Source: Salinisphaera sp963835375 (lineage in GTDB: Bacteria > Pseudomonadota > Gammaproteobacteria > Nevskiales > Salinisphaeraceae). From it: 64,000 bases of DNA. Below, in pieces: positions 37,302 through 46,783 of the stretch. How positions within the stretch are numbered: position 1 is the first letter of the stretch; each line of letters begins with the position of its first letter. The notes under the pieces were generated by a model, which worked only from the letters and a program-made list of their open reading frames with translations, was not told the DNA's origin and did no database searches. The stretch spans positions 381,089-445,088 of the forward strand of contig CAWIGB010000038.1 of assembly GCA_963835375.1 (NCBI GenBank), written 5' to 3'. A program made the translations under genes and the position numbers.

Positions 37302-38021
37302 ATGAGCACTCCAGAGCATGTGGCCGTCATCATGGACGGCAATGGTCGTTGGGCGAGCGGGCGCGGCTTGCCGCGTGCGGCCGGGCATCGCGCCGGCGCC
37401 AAGATCGCGCACGAGATCGTTGAATCGGCCTCGAAGGCCGGCGTGGGCACGCTCACGCTGTTCGCCTTTTCCAGCGAGAACTGGAAACGTCCACGGACAG
37501 AGGTTCGCCTGCTCATGGATCTGCTGCGCCGCACGATCCGCAAGGAACTGGTGTCGCTGGACGCCAACAACGTCCGCATGCACTTCATCGGTGACCGCAC
37601 TCGATTCTCCCGAGCGCTCGCCAATGAAATGCAGTCGGCCGAGGCGCGCACGGCCGAAAATACCGGCCTGCGGCTTTTGATCGCGGTGGACTACGGTGGC
37701 CGCTGGGACATCGTGGATCGGGCGCGCGCATTGGCCCGCGCCTGCGCCCGCGGTGAACTCGATCCCGAATCGATCACTGAGGAGTATTTCAGCCAAGGGT
37801 TGAGCCTCGGCTCGTTCAGTCCGCCGGATCTGTTCATCCGCACCGGCGGAGAGCGCCGCATCAGCAATTTCCTGCTGTGGGATCTGGCGTACAGCGAGCT
37901 TTATTTCACTGACGTGCTCTGGCCGGACTTCGGCCCGGCTCGTCTTTACGACGCACTGGACTGGTATGCGGGCCGCGAACGGCGCTTCGGCAGTCTTGCG
38001 GCGCCCGTGGTCCAGCGCTGA
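37302..38021 (+). CDS. uppS: Undecaprenyl diphosphate synthase (cis-prenyltransferase)
   Basis: 239 residues. HVAVIMDGNGRWASGRGLPR carries the catalytic Asp; LFAFSSENWKRP, DLFIRTGGERRISNFLLW and SELYFTDVLWPDF complete the family signatures. It makes C55 undecaprenyl diphosphate, the lipid carrier for peptidoglycan and O-antigen, from farnesyl and isopentenyl diphosphate. It is followed closely by cdsA. Confidence 0.97.
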   Translation: MSTPEHVAVIMDGNGRWASGRGLPRAAGHRAGAKIAHEIVESASKAGVGTLTLFAFSSENWKRPRTEVRLLMDLLRRTIRKELVSLDANNVRMHFIGDRTRFSRALANEMQSAEARTAENTGLRLLIAVDYGGRWDIVDRARALARACARGELDPESITEEYFSQGLSLGSFSPPDLFIRTGGERRISNFLLWDLAYSELYFTDVLWPDFGPARLYDALDWYAGRERRFGSLAAPVVQR

Positions 38022-38024
38022 CGA

Positions 38025-38855
38025 ATGCTGGGCACCCGGGTCCTCACAGCCGCGGTGGCGCTGCCGCTCGCGGTACTCGCTATCCTCTTTCTGCCGGCCA
38101 TGGGCCTCGCAGCCGTGGTGGGCATGCTCATGCTTGCAGGGGCCTGGGAGTGGGCGGCGCTGAGCGGCCTGGCCGAACGCGGGCGTGTCGTGTTCACCGC
38201 CGTCGCCGCGCTGGTCATGGCGCTGGCACTGGGCTTGCGTGAATCCGGTGGCCCGGTGTCCAGCGACGTGGTCGTCCTCGGGCTCGCCGCGATCTTCTGG
38301 CTTGGCGCGGTGCAGCTCGTCATCCGGTTCCCGGCGCAATGGAATGCCACATTAGGCCATCGGCCGCTGGCGCTCGCGATCGGACTGATTGTGCTTGCCG
38401 CGCCCGTGGTGGCGGTTGCCTACATCGATCAGGCCGACCAGGGGTCTGTGCTGGTGCTGCTGCTGTGTCTGATGATCTGGGGCGCCGATACTGGCGCCTA
38501 CGCGGCCGGGCGCACGCTCGGGCGGCACAAGCTGGTGCCGCGGGTCAGTCCGGGCAAGACGATGGAGGGCGCCGCCGGCGGCTTGCTGACCGCGATGATC
38601 ATCGGTGCTCTCGGGGCGTTAGTGCTGGGCCTGGACGGCTGGCGTACACTCGGCATGGCGGTGCTCGGGGCCTGGATCGCAGCGATCTCTATCGTGGGCG
38701 ATCTGACCATCAGCATGTTCAAGCGCTCGGCTGGCGTGAAGGACAGCGGGCGTCTGTTTCCCGGCCATGGCGGGGTGCTTGATCGCCTCGACAGCATGCT
38801 TGCGGCAGCGCCGTGGTTTGTCGTCGGTCTGCATCTGGTGCTGCAGGCGGCCTGA
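38025..38855 (+). CDS. cdsA: Phosphatidate cytidylyltransferase
   Basis: 276 residues, eight or so hydrophobic segments. The C-terminal CDS signature is present: SIVGDLTISMFKRSAGVKDS followed by GRLFPGHGGVLDRLDS. It makes CDP-diacylglycerol in the inner membrane. The start lies three bases after the uppS stop. In Pseudomonas-type order dxr would come next, but only 124 bases of non-coding sequence separate it from rseP. Confidence 0.96.
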   Translation: MLGTRVLTAAVALPLAVLAILFLPAMGLAAVVGMLMLAGAWEWAALSGLAERGRVVFTAVAALVMALALGLRESGGPVSSDVVVLGLAAIFWLGAVQLVIRFPAQWNATLGHRPLALAIGLIVLAAPVVAVAYIDQADQGSVLVLLLCLMIWGADTGAYAAGRTLGRHKLVPRVSPGKTMEGAAGGLLTAMIIGALGALVLGLDGWRTLGMAVLGAWIAAISIVGDLTISMFKRSAGVKDSGRLFPGHGGVLDRLDSMLAAAPWFVVGLHLVLQAA

Positions 38856-38979
38856 CCGCTGCGCCCAGCGAATCGTCCACACCGTCTCAGCGGTTGATCA
38901 GGGGTAGGATGCGTTACGAAGACCCACGGTATGAATTGCCCGGGTGTGCCTGCCCGCAATCGCTGGCGGGGCTTGGCCG

Positions 38980-40344
38980 ATGACGCAGTGGTTGATCTCG
39001 GCCGCGGCTTTCGTTGTGGCTATCGGTATTCTGGTTTCGATTCACGAGTTCGGCCATTACTGGGTCGCGCGTCGTCTCGGCGTGCGCGTGCTGCGATATT
39101 CGATCGGCTTCGGGCACAAGCTTGTCGGCTGGACCAGCCGGAAAACCGGGATCGAATACTGGTTGGCCGCCATTCCGCTGGGCGGCTACGTCAAGATGCT
39201 GGACGAGCGCGAGGCCCCCGTGCCGGACGCCGAAAAGCGTTACGCGTTCAATCGCGTGCATCCTTGGCGCCGGATTGCGATCGTCGCGGCCGGCCCCGGC
39301 GTGAACATATTATTCGCCATTGCGGCCTACTGGCTCGTCCTGTTGCTGGGCGTGCCCGGCGTCAAGCCGATCCTGGGCACGCCGGAAGTCGGCACGCCTG
39401 CGGCGCGCGCCGGTTTTCATGCCAAGGATCGCGTGGTCGCGCTGGCGGATCAGCCGGTCGACGACTGGCAGGATCTGCGTCTGGCACTGATCGAACGGGG
39501 CCTGGACGGCAAGCCGGTACAGATCACGGTGAAAACGCCGGACGGCGGCGAACGTCGGCTCACGCTGGATCTGACCAACGCGCCGAGCGATCCCGAAAAG
39601 CTGTTCAAGCAGGTCGGGCTGACGCTGTATCAGCCGCCGGCAACGCCGCGTATCGGCCAGATCGAGCCGGATTCGCCGGCAGCGCGATCGACGCTCGCTC
39701 GCGGCGACGCGGTGCTGTCGGTCGACGGTCAGTCGATCGATTCCCCGCAGGCGCTGGTGGATGCGGTGCGTGCACACCCGGGTCAGCGCGTGAGCCTGAA
39801 GGTTCGGCGCGATGGCCGAAGACGCAGCACGATCGATGTCCAGCTTGCCCGGCGCAAGACAGGCGAGGGCGGGGAAATCGGACATCTGGGTGCTGCCATC
39901 ACGGTGGATCCCGCGGCCTGGCAGTCGATGCAGACCGTGCACCGGCTCGGCCCAGTGGCCGCGATCCCCGCGGCGGTGCAAAAGACCTGGGAACTCTCGA
40001 CCCTGTCCGTGCGTCTGATCGGGCGGATGATCGTGGGGCAGATTTCCTGGCACAACGTGGGTGGTCCCATCCAGATCGCCACCTACGCCGGCCAGACCGC
40101 CCAGATCGGGCTGGTGGCCTTCATCAGTTTTCTGGCGTTCATCAGCGTCAACCTGGCGCTCATAAACCTGTTGCCAATCCCGGTGTTAGACGGGGGACAT
40201 CTTCTGTATTATGCGATCGAATGGATTCGGGGTCGGCCGCTTTCTGAGGCCGTCCAGGCCGCGGGCCAACAGGCGGGCATGGTCGCGTTGCTGATGCTGA
40301 TGGCCTTGGCTTTCTATAACGATATCCTGCGCTTGCTCGGGTAG
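38980..40344 (+). CDS. rseP: Site-2 intramembrane protease RseP
   Basis: 454 residues from the ATG at 38980; an in-frame upstream start has no membrane or family sequence. The zinc motif HEFGH is in the first membrane helix, tandem PDZ domains fill the periplasmic middle (GTPAARAGFHAKDRVVALAD; PDSPAARSTLARGDAVLSVD), and the second metal motif LLPIPVLDGGHLLYY is near the C-terminus. It cleaves anti-sigma factor RseA and signal peptide remnants. It lies upstream of bamA as usual. Confidence 0.97.
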   Translation: MTQWLISAAAFVVAIGILVSIHEFGHYWVARRLGVRVLRYSIGFGHKLVGWTSRKTGIEYWLAAIPLGGYVKMLDEREAPVPDAEKRYAFNRVHPWRRIAIVAAGPGVNILFAIAAYWLVLLLGVPGVKPILGTPEVGTPAARAGFHAKDRVVALADQPVDDWQDLRLALIERGLDGKPVQITVKTPDGGERRLTLDLTNAPSDPEKLFKQVGLTLYQPPATPRIGQIEPDSPAARSTLARGDAVLSVDGQSIDSPQALVDAVRAHPGQRVSLKVRRDGRRRSTIDVQLARRKTGEGGEIGHLGAAITVDPAAWQSMQTVHRLGPVAAIPAAVQKTWELSTLSVRLIGRMIVGQISWHNVGGPIQIATYAGQTAQIGLVAFISFLAFISVNLALINLLPIPVLDGGHLLYYAIEWIRGRPLSEAVQAAGQQAGMVALLMLMALAFYNDILRLLG

Positions 40345-40355
40345 AGGTTCCTTGT

Positions 40356-42704
40356 ATGAATGGAGTGGTAAAGCGTGCGGCAGGCGCGCTCTTGGTCATG
40401 TATGCGGCGGGCGCGTGGGCGCAGTCGTATGACTTCCAGATCGGCAACATCAAGGTCGAGGGGGTGCAGCGGCTGGAGCCGGGCACGGTCCTGACCTATC
40501 TGCCGGTCTCGGTGGGTGACCAGATGACCGAGGCGCGCGCTCAGCAATCGATTCGTGCGCTCTACGACTCGGGCCTGTTCGAGAACGTCGCCCTCGATCG
40601 GCGTGGCAATACGCTGATCGTCAATGTCTCCGAGCGGCCGGAGATCGCCAGCTTCAAGATCGAGGGCAACAAGGCGATCGGCGGCGACAAGCTGAAGAAG
40701 GCGTTGAAGAAACAGGGCCTGGCGCAGGGCGAGCTGTACAAGCGCTCGCTACTGGATTCGCTGCAGCAGGAGCTGCGGCGCCAGTACTATGCCAACGGCT
40801 ACTACAGCGTGAAGATCAATACCAACGTCAAGGATCTCGGCAACAATCGGGTGGCGATCGACATCAAGGTCAAGGAAGGCCCGATCGCGTCGATCAAGGA
40901 CATCAACATCATCGGCAACCATCAGTTTTCCGATGATCAGCTCAAGAGCGTCTTCAAGCTGAAGTCGCACAAGGCGTTCTATACGCATCCGCTGACGTTC
41001 TGGAAGCATCCAGACCGCTATTCGCGCGAAAAGCTGGTCGGGGATCTGGAGTCGCTGAATTCGTTCTACCAGAACCGCGGCTACATTCGTTTCAACGTCA
41101 CCTCGGTTCAGGTGTCGCTGTCGCCGGACAAGAAGAACGTGTTCCTCACGATCAACGTCGACGAGGGGTCGCAGTACAAGATCAAGAACTACAAGTTCGC
41201 CGGCGACATGATCGTGCCGGAGGCGACGCTGCAACGGCTGGTCAAGGTCAAGGATGGCCAGATCTTCTCGCGCAAGAAGGTACAGGATTCAGCCGACGCG
41301 ATTACCTCCGGCATGGCCGACTTCGGTTATGCGTTCGCCAACGTCGACCCGCTGACCAAGATCGACGATGACAACAAGACGGTGGATCTGACTTTCTTCG
41401 TCAATCCGGGCAAGCGGACCTACGTCCGCAACATCATCTTCGACGGCAATTCAAAGACCAACGATCAGACGTTGCGGCGCGAGATGCGTCAGTTCGAGGG
41501 CGCGCCGTATTCGCGCCGCGCGGTGCAGCGTTCGCGTACTCGTCTGGCGCGCCTGCCGTTCATGCAGGACGTCAAGGTCAACACCAAGAAGGTGCCGGGC
41601 TCGGATGATCTGGTCGACGTCGACTACAACGTCACCGAACGAGCGGCGGGACAGATCAATGCCGGCATCGGCTACTCGAATTCGGAAGGCTTTCTGATCA
41701 ACGGCGGCGTGAAGCACACGAACTTCCGCGGTACCGGCGACACCATCCAGATCAATGCCCAGACCAACTCTTATGCCAAGAGCGTGTCGGGCAGCTTTAC
41801 CAATCCTTACTTCACCCCGGAAGGTGTTTCGCGCACCATCTCTGGGTTCTATCGCAAGACCAGCCAGCTGGTCAGAACCGGCTCGAGTTTCGACCTCAAC
41901 TCCGTGGGCGGCGCCGTCACCTTTAATTTCCCGGTCACTGAGTACTCCAGCATCCGCGCCGGCCTGGGCATCGAGAACAATCAAATCGCCTCCACCATTA
42001 ACAAAAATGGCAATCAGGTGGTTTCCGATCAAGTTGCCAAGTTCGTGCGCGATAATGGCAAGAGCGCGCTCACCTATGAACTGCGCACCGGTTTCGAACG
42101 CGATACGCGTAATCGCACCTATTTTGCGACTCGCGGTTCCGACACCCAGCTGCTGTTCAACATCAAGGGGCCGGGCTCCGATCTGGAGTATTACAAGGCG
42201 AGCATCGAGCACCAGCGCTATCTGCGTGTCGGTTCGTGGATCCCGAAATTGTCGGACAAGGTGGTGCTGCAGCTCGACGGCAAGGTGGGTCAGACCGCGA
42301 TCTGGGGCAAGGGCACGGACGTGCCGCCGTACGACAATTTCTTTGGTGGCGGCGCACAGTCGGTTCGCGGCTTCCGAAATGGTGGTCTCGGCCCGCAGGA
42401 TTCGTTCGGCAACCCCTATGGTGGCCAGTTCCTGACGACGCTGCAGACGGACCTTGTGATTCCGACCTTCCTCAAGTCCGACGACAAGACCACGCGGCTC
42501 AGCCTGTTCTATGACATGGGCAACGTGTACGCCAACGCGAGCGATTTCAACGCCTCGAAGATGGGCAAGTCGGCCGGTGTGGCCTTTGATTGGTTCACGC
42601 CGTTCTTCGGTCTGCTGCGGGTCAGCTATGCACCTTATGTCAGCAAGGCGACGCGTAGCGATAACATCAACCGATTCCAGTTCTCTTTCGGCGCGAATTT
42701 CTAG
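40356..42704 (+). CDS. bamA: Outer membrane protein assembly factor BamA
   Basis: 782 residues. A short signal peptide ends around AGAWAQSYDF. Five POTRA repeats follow (for example IGNIKVEGVQRLEPGTVLTY; NYKFAGDMIVPEATLQRLVK), then a 16-strand barrel with the VRGF lid motif in QSVRGFRNGGLGPQDSFGNP and a terminal Phe (FQFSFGANF), the beta-signal. It inserts beta-barrel proteins in the outer membrane. The frame is intact. Confidence 0.98.
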   Translation: MNGVVKRAAGALLVMYAAGAWAQSYDFQIGNIKVEGVQRLEPGTVLTYLPVSVGDQMTEARAQQSIRALYDSGLFENVALDRRGNTLIVNVSERPEIASFKIEGNKAIGGDKLKKALKKQGLAQGELYKRSLLDSLQQELRRQYYANGYYSVKINTNVKDLGNNRVAIDIKVKEGPIASIKDINIIGNHQFSDDQLKSVFKLKSHKAFYTHPLTFWKHPDRYSREKLVGDLESLNSFYQNRGYIRFNVTSVQVSLSPDKKNVFLTINVDEGSQYKIKNYKFAGDMIVPEATLQRLVKVKDGQIFSRKKVQDSADAITSGMADFGYAFANVDPLTKIDDDNKTVDLTFFVNPGKRTYVRNIIFDGNSKTNDQTLRREMRQFEGAPYSRRAVQRSRTRLARLPFMQDVKVNTKKVPGSDDLVDVDYNVTERAAGQINAGIGYSNSEGFLINGGVKHTNFRGTGDTIQINAQTNSYAKSVSGSFTNPYFTPEGVSRTISGFYRKTSQLVRTGSSFDLNSVGGAVTFNFPVTEYSSIRAGLGIENNQIASTINKNGNQVVSDQVAKFVRDNGKSALTYELRTGFERDTRNRTYFATRGSDTQLLFNIKGPGSDLEYYKASIEHQRYLRVGSWIPKLSDKVVLQLDGKVGQTAIWGKGTDVPPYDNFFGGGAQSVRGFRNGGLGPQDSFGNPYGGQFLTTLQTDLVIPTFLKSDDKTTRLSLFYDMGNVYANASDFNASKMGKSAGVAFDWFTPFFGLLRVSYAPYVSKATRSDNINRFQFSFGANF

Positions 42705-42713
42705 GCGCGCGAC

Positions 42714-43304
42714 ATGATGCGAACGCTCGTGAATATCCGGTTCTGGCTGGTCGTGGCAATCCTGGGGTCGATGCTGACTGCCGGGGCCGCCGATGCTCAG
42801 CCGACCCGGCCGCCGCCAAAGATCGGGGTGGTCGACCTCGATCGCCTGGTGCGTGAGTCGCCCCAGGCGCAGAAGGCGAAGAGCAATATGGCCAAGCGCT
42901 TTGCGGCACGTAAGCATGCTCTGGAAAAAGCGTCGAGCGATCTGCAATCCGAGATCGACCGGCTCAAGGACAAGTCGGACTCGATGAGCGACGATCAGCG
43001 TGAGCAGCTGTCGTCCCGGATTCGGGACGACAAACACCAACTCCAGCTCAAGCAGTCGCAGTACAACGACGATGTGTCCGACGCCGAGCAGAAGGAACTC
43101 GACAACATGCGTTCGGACCTGCGTCACGTGATCGACGACTACGCCAGGAACAATGGCTATGACTTGATCGTGGGCGACTCGGTGCTCTATGCCAGCGATT
43201 CGGTAAACATCACTGATGCCATATTGCAGCGGTTGAAGAAGCAGGCCGCCCAGAGCGCGGACCATGCACAGGGCTCGGCCGCCGACGCCAAGCAGGCCGA
43301 TTAG
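42714..43304 (+). CDS. skp: Periplasmic chaperone Skp/OmpH
   Basis: 196 residues. The signal peptide ends near TAGAADAQ. The mature protein starts KIGVVDLDRLVRESPQAQKA and consists of long charged coiled-coil helices, then GYDLIVGDSVLYAS, typical of Skp. It carries unfolded outer-membrane proteins to BamA. The C-terminal tail of about 20 Ala/Gln/Asp-rich residues is longer than in E. coli. Confidence 0.93.
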   Translation: MMRTLVNIRFWLVVAILGSMLTAGAADAQPTRPPPKIGVVDLDRLVRESPQAQKAKSNMAKRFAARKHALEKASSDLQSEIDRLKDKSDSMSDDQREQLSSRIRDDKHQLQLKQSQYNDDVSDAEQKELDNMRSDLRHVIDDYARNNGYDLIVGDSVLYASDSVNITDAILQRLKKQAAQSADHAQGSAADAKQAD

Positions 43305-43316
43305 ACGAGGGCAGCC

Positions 43317-44362
43317 GTGGCCGACCCGATAGCGTCGAGAGGATACCGTGCAGACGATCTGGCTCGCCGATTCGAGCTGGAAAGAGTTGGTGACGGCGAT
43401 GTTGTCGTCGACGGTGTCTGTGCTCTCGAGCCGGGGCGCAAGCACGGGCTCGGTTTCGCCGAGACCGTTCGCCAGCGTGACCGGGTCTTGGCCAGCCGTG
43501 CCAGCCTCGTCATCGTGCCGCGTGAACTGGCTGATATCGACGGCCCGCGTTGCTGGTCAGCGAGACCCCGAGGCTGAGCTTTGCACGCGTGGCCGCGGTC
43601 TTCGAACGCCCCGGCCCCGCGCCCGGCATCGCTGAAAGCGCGATCGTGGCGCCCACGGCGCGCGTCGCGGCCAGCGCCAGCGTCGGCGCCAATGCTGTGG
43701 TCGGTGAGCGCGCCTTCCTCGGTGAGGGGGTGGTCATCGGCGCCGGCAGCGTGATCGACGACGATGTCGATATCGGAACGGATACCGTGATCGGGACCTG
43801 CGTCGCGATTCGCGCGCGCACGACGATCGGCGCGCGGGTGCGTATCGGCTCGGGGGCGGTTCTCGGTGAGCGCGGCTTCGGGCTGGTCCCGGGGCCGGCT
43901 GGGCTTGAACCGGTGCCGCAGCTCGGCGGCGTGCGCATTGCCGACGATGTGGAGATCGGCGCCAACAGCACGATCGATCGAGGCGCGATCGACGATACCG
44001 TCGTGCGGACCGGGGCGAAGATCGACAACCAGGTCCACATTGCGCACAACTGTGTGATCGGCGAGCACACGGTGATTGCCGGCTGCACGGGGATCGCCGG
44101 GTCGACCCAGATCGGTGCCCGCTGCATGATCGGCGGCGGGGTCGGCATCGGCGACCATGTCACCATTGCCGACGGCGTGATCATCACCGCCGCCAGCCAA
44201 GTGCCCAAGGATATCGCGGTCGAAGGGGTATACTCGTCGACCTTTCGTGCCATGCCGGCACGAAGTTGGCGCAAACGGCTGGCCCTGTTCCGGGCACTCG
44301 ATCGGATCGAGGCCCGGCTGAAGCGCGTCGAGACTAAAAACGGGATTGCTGGAGACCCTTGA
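43317..44362 (+). CDS. lpxD: UDP-3-O-acylglucosamine N-acyltransferase (one frameshift)
   Basis: GTG start at 43317. The N-terminal uridine-binding domain is YRADDLARRFELERVGDGDV to ASLVIVPRELADIDGP. Near 43548 one base is missing; the next frame continues ALLVSETPRLSFARVAAVFE and then the left-handed beta-helix with catalytic His in NQVHIAHNCVIGEHTVI. Restoring the base gives 348 residues, the normal size. It adds the second hydroxyacyl chain in lipid A synthesis. The lpxD-fabZ-lpxA-lpxB order is standard. Confidence 0.93.
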
Positions 44363-44820
44363 TGAACGAACAGGACGGAATCCGCGAGATCATGAAGAGG
44401 GTGCCACATCGGTACCCGTTTCTTCTGGTGGACCGGGTGCTCGAGTGCGAGCCGGGCAAATCGATCACGGCATTGAAGAATGTCACGGTCAACGAGCCGT
44501 TCTTCGGCGGCCATTTCCCGGGTCATCCGGTCATGCCGGGCGTGTTGATTCTTGAAGCGCTGGCGCAGGCCGGCCTTATTCTCGGCATGCGTACGGTCGA
44601 TGCCGACGATGGCACTATCGTGTATTTCGCCGGTATCGACAAGGCGCGCTTCAAGCGTCAGGTGGTGCCGGGCGACCAGTTGCTGCTCAAGCTCGAAATC
44701 GGTTCCGCCAAGAAGCGGCTGTGGCGCTTCGATGCCGAAGCCTGGGTGGGCGACGAACTGGCCTGCCGCGCGCAGGTCATGGCCATCCCGAGCAAACCGG
44801 CGAAAGAAGAGGTCGAGTAA
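44362..44820 (+). CDS. fabZ: 3-hydroxyacyl-ACP dehydratase FabZ
   Basis: 152 residues from the ATG at 44362, overlapping the lpxD stop (TGATG). Hot-dog fold signature with catalytic His and Glu: NEPFFGGHFPGHPVMPGVLI then LEALAQAG. PHRYPFLLVDRVLE is near the N-terminus. It dehydrates 3-hydroxyacyl-ACP in fatty acid synthesis and competes with LpxA/LpxD for the same acyl chains, which explains its place here. Confidence 0.97.
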   Translation: MNEQDGIREIMKRVPHRYPFLLVDRVLECEPGKSITALKNVTVNEPFFGGHFPGHPVMPGVLILEALAQAGLILGMRTVDADDGTIVYFAGIDKARFKRQVVPGDQLLLKLEIGSAKKRLWRFDAEAWVGDELACRAQVMAIPSKPAKEEVE

Positions 44821-45593
44821 TGCCGATCGACGCCTCGGCTCACGTCCACCCCGAAGCGCAGGTTGACGACGATGTCGATGTCGGGCCCTTCACGGTGATC
44901 GGGCCGCACGTGAAGATCGGAGCCGGCTCGAGCATCGGGCCGCATGCGGTCATCGATGGGCATACGACGATCGGCCGCAACAACACGGTCTCGCAGTTCG
45001 TTTCGCTTGGCGGCGAGCCGCAGCATCGCGGCTACCAGGGCGAGCCGACGGAACTGGTCATCGGCGACGGCAATACGTTTCGCGAGTATTGCAGCGTGCA
45101 TCGCGGCACCATGTTCGACCAGGGGGTGACCCGGATTGGCGACGATAACCTGCTCATGGCGTATACCCACGTGGCCCATGACTGCGTGCTGGGCAATGGC
45201 ATCACCATGGCCAACGGCGCGAGCTTGGCCGGGCATGTGAATATCGGCGATCACTGCATCCTGGCCGGCTTCGCGCTCGTCTATCAGTTCCGTCATATCG
45301 GCACGCTGGCGTTTCTGGCCTACTGCAGCGGGGTGGTTCAGGACGTGCCGGCATTCGTGCGCTCGGCGGGTTCGCCGGCCGAGCCGCACGGGATCAACTC
45401 GATCGGCATGCGCCGTATTGGCTACTCGAACGACGAGATCGCCGCCGTCAAGAAAGCCTATCGCACGTTATATCGGTCCAAGATGCGACTGGCCGATGCC
45501 AAGGAAGCGATTCGTGAATACGCCCAGACGAGCCCGGCCGTGGCCACGATGCTCGCGTCGCTGGACAACGCCCAGCGCGGCATCATCCGCTGA
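44820..45593 (+). CDS. lpxA: UDP-N-acetylglucosamine acyltransferase
   Basis: 257 residues; the ATG at 44820 overlaps the fabZ TAA. Hexapeptide-repeat helix begins HPEAQVDDDVDVGPFTVIGP. The catalytic His is in AYTHVAHDCVLGNG. The C-terminal part has GVVQDVPAFVRSAGSPAEPH, GINSIGMRRIGYS. It performs the first step of lipid A synthesis. Residues after the catalytic site (YQFRHIGTLAFLAYC) differ somewhat from the E. coli sequence I recall, which might affect acyl-chain choice. Confidence 0.96.
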   Translation: MPIDASAHVHPEAQVDDDVDVGPFTVIGPHVKIGAGSSIGPHAVIDGHTTIGRNNTVSQFVSLGGEPQHRGYQGEPTELVIGDGNTFREYCSVHRGTMFDQGVTRIGDDNLLMAYTHVAHDCVLGNGITMANGASLAGHVNIGDHCILAGFALVYQFRHIGTLAFLAYCSGVVQDVPAFVRSAGSPAEPHGINSIGMRRIGYSNDEIAAVKKAYRTLYRSKMRLADAKEAIREYAQTSPAVATMLASLDNAQRGIIR

Positions 45594-45625
45594 TCGTCGG
45601 CCGCGACGGTCGCTCGGTGGCGTCG

Positions 45626-46783
45626 ATGGAACGTCGCGCTCCGGTCTTTTTCCTCGTGGCCGGCGAGGTGTCCGGCGATGTGCTGGCCGCCGGGCTGATC
45701 CGCGCATTGCGCCAACATTACCCCGATGCCCGTTTCATGGGTGTCACCGGGCCGCGCATGGTCGCTGAAGGGTGCGAATCGCTGGCCGGTATCGAGGCGC
45801 TGTCATTGTTCGGTGTGAGCGAGGTGATCGGGCAGATCCCGCGTCTGCTGCGGCTGCGCCAGCGCCTGTATCGCGAGGTGACGAGCCGCCGACCCGATGT
45901 CTTCATCGGCGTCGATGCGCCGGCCTTCAACACCCGGCTCGAAGAACGGGTGCGCCGTGCCGGCGTTGTGACGGTGCATTATGTCTGCCCGACCGCCTGG
46001 GCCTGGCGATCCGGACGCACGCGTGAAATTCGTCGCGCCGTCGACCTCATGTTGGCGATTTTTCCGTTCGAACCGGAATTCTTTGCCGCCCATGATATTC
46101 CCGTCACCTTTGTCGGGCATCCGCTGGCCGACGAACTGCCGGCTCATGCAGATGTCGACGCGGCGCGCGATGCGCTGGGCCTGGATCGACATGTCCGCTG
46201 GATTGGCCTGCTGCCCGGCAGCCGCGGGGCTGAAGTGAGCCGGCTCGGTCCGCTGTTTCTCGACGTGGCGCGCTGGCTGCGTCGTCGCGATCCGTCCGTA
46301 CGGTTCGTTGCGCCCATGGCCAATACTCGAGTGCGCCAGCGGTTCGAGGCCGATCTGGCCCGATTTTCCGATCTTGAAGTCGTGCTCGTCGACGGTTGCT
46401 CGCGCGAGGTCATGCGTGCAGCGAACGCGCTGCTCGTGGCTTCGGGCACGGCGACGTTGGAGGCGCTGCTGGCCAAGACGCCGATGGTGGTGGCCTACGA
46501 GCTGTCGGCCGTCAATTACTGGATTGCACGCGGTCTCGATCTCATCAAGACTGAGTTCGTGAGCATGCCGAATCTTCTCGCCGGACGACGTCTCGTGCCC
46601 GAATTGCTGCAGACCGACGCGAGGGTGCCCATGCTCGGTGCCTGGTTGTATCGTCTTCTGCACTCAACGGCGGCGCGGGCCGAACAGCTCGAGGCCTTCG
46701 AGGCGATCCACGCCGGTCTGGCGCGCGGTGCGGATGCGCGGGCCGCCGAAGCTGTGGTCGCGCTGCTCGAGAGCCGGCCGTGA
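45626..46783 (+). CDS. lpxB: Lipid A disaccharide synthase
   Basis: 385 residues from the ATG at 45626; a GTG at 45617 is an alternative. GT19 features include FLVAGEVSGDVLAAGLIRAL, VCPTAWAWRSGR, GLLPGSRGAEVSRLGPLFLD, LVASGTATLEALLAKTPMVV. It joins UDP-diacylglucosamine and lipid X in the inner leaflet. It overlaps rnhB by GTGA. Confidence 0.96.
   Translation: MERRAPVFFLVAGEVSGDVLAAGLIRALRQHYPDARFMGVTGPRMVAEGCESLAGIEALSLFGVSEVIGQIPRLLRLRQRLYREVTSRRPDVFIGVDAPAFNTRLEERVRRAGVVTVHYVCPTAWAWRSGRTREIRRAVDLMLAIFPFEPEFFAAHDIPVTFVGHPLADELPAHADVDAARDALGLDRHVRWIGLLPGSRGAEVSRLGPLFLDVARWLRRRDPSVRFVAPMANTRVRQRFEADLARFSDLEVVLVDGCSREVMRAANALLVASGTATLEALLAKTPMVVAYELSAVNYWIARGLDLIKTEFVSMPNLLAGRRLVPELLQTDARVPMLGAWLYRLLHSTAARAEQLEAFEAIHAGLARGADARAAEAVVALLESRP

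Noticed and set aside
41451..43445. 664-residue open frame antisense to bamA and skp
   Set aside because: Mirror of well-supported genes; low-complexity composition typical of high-GC antisense frames.
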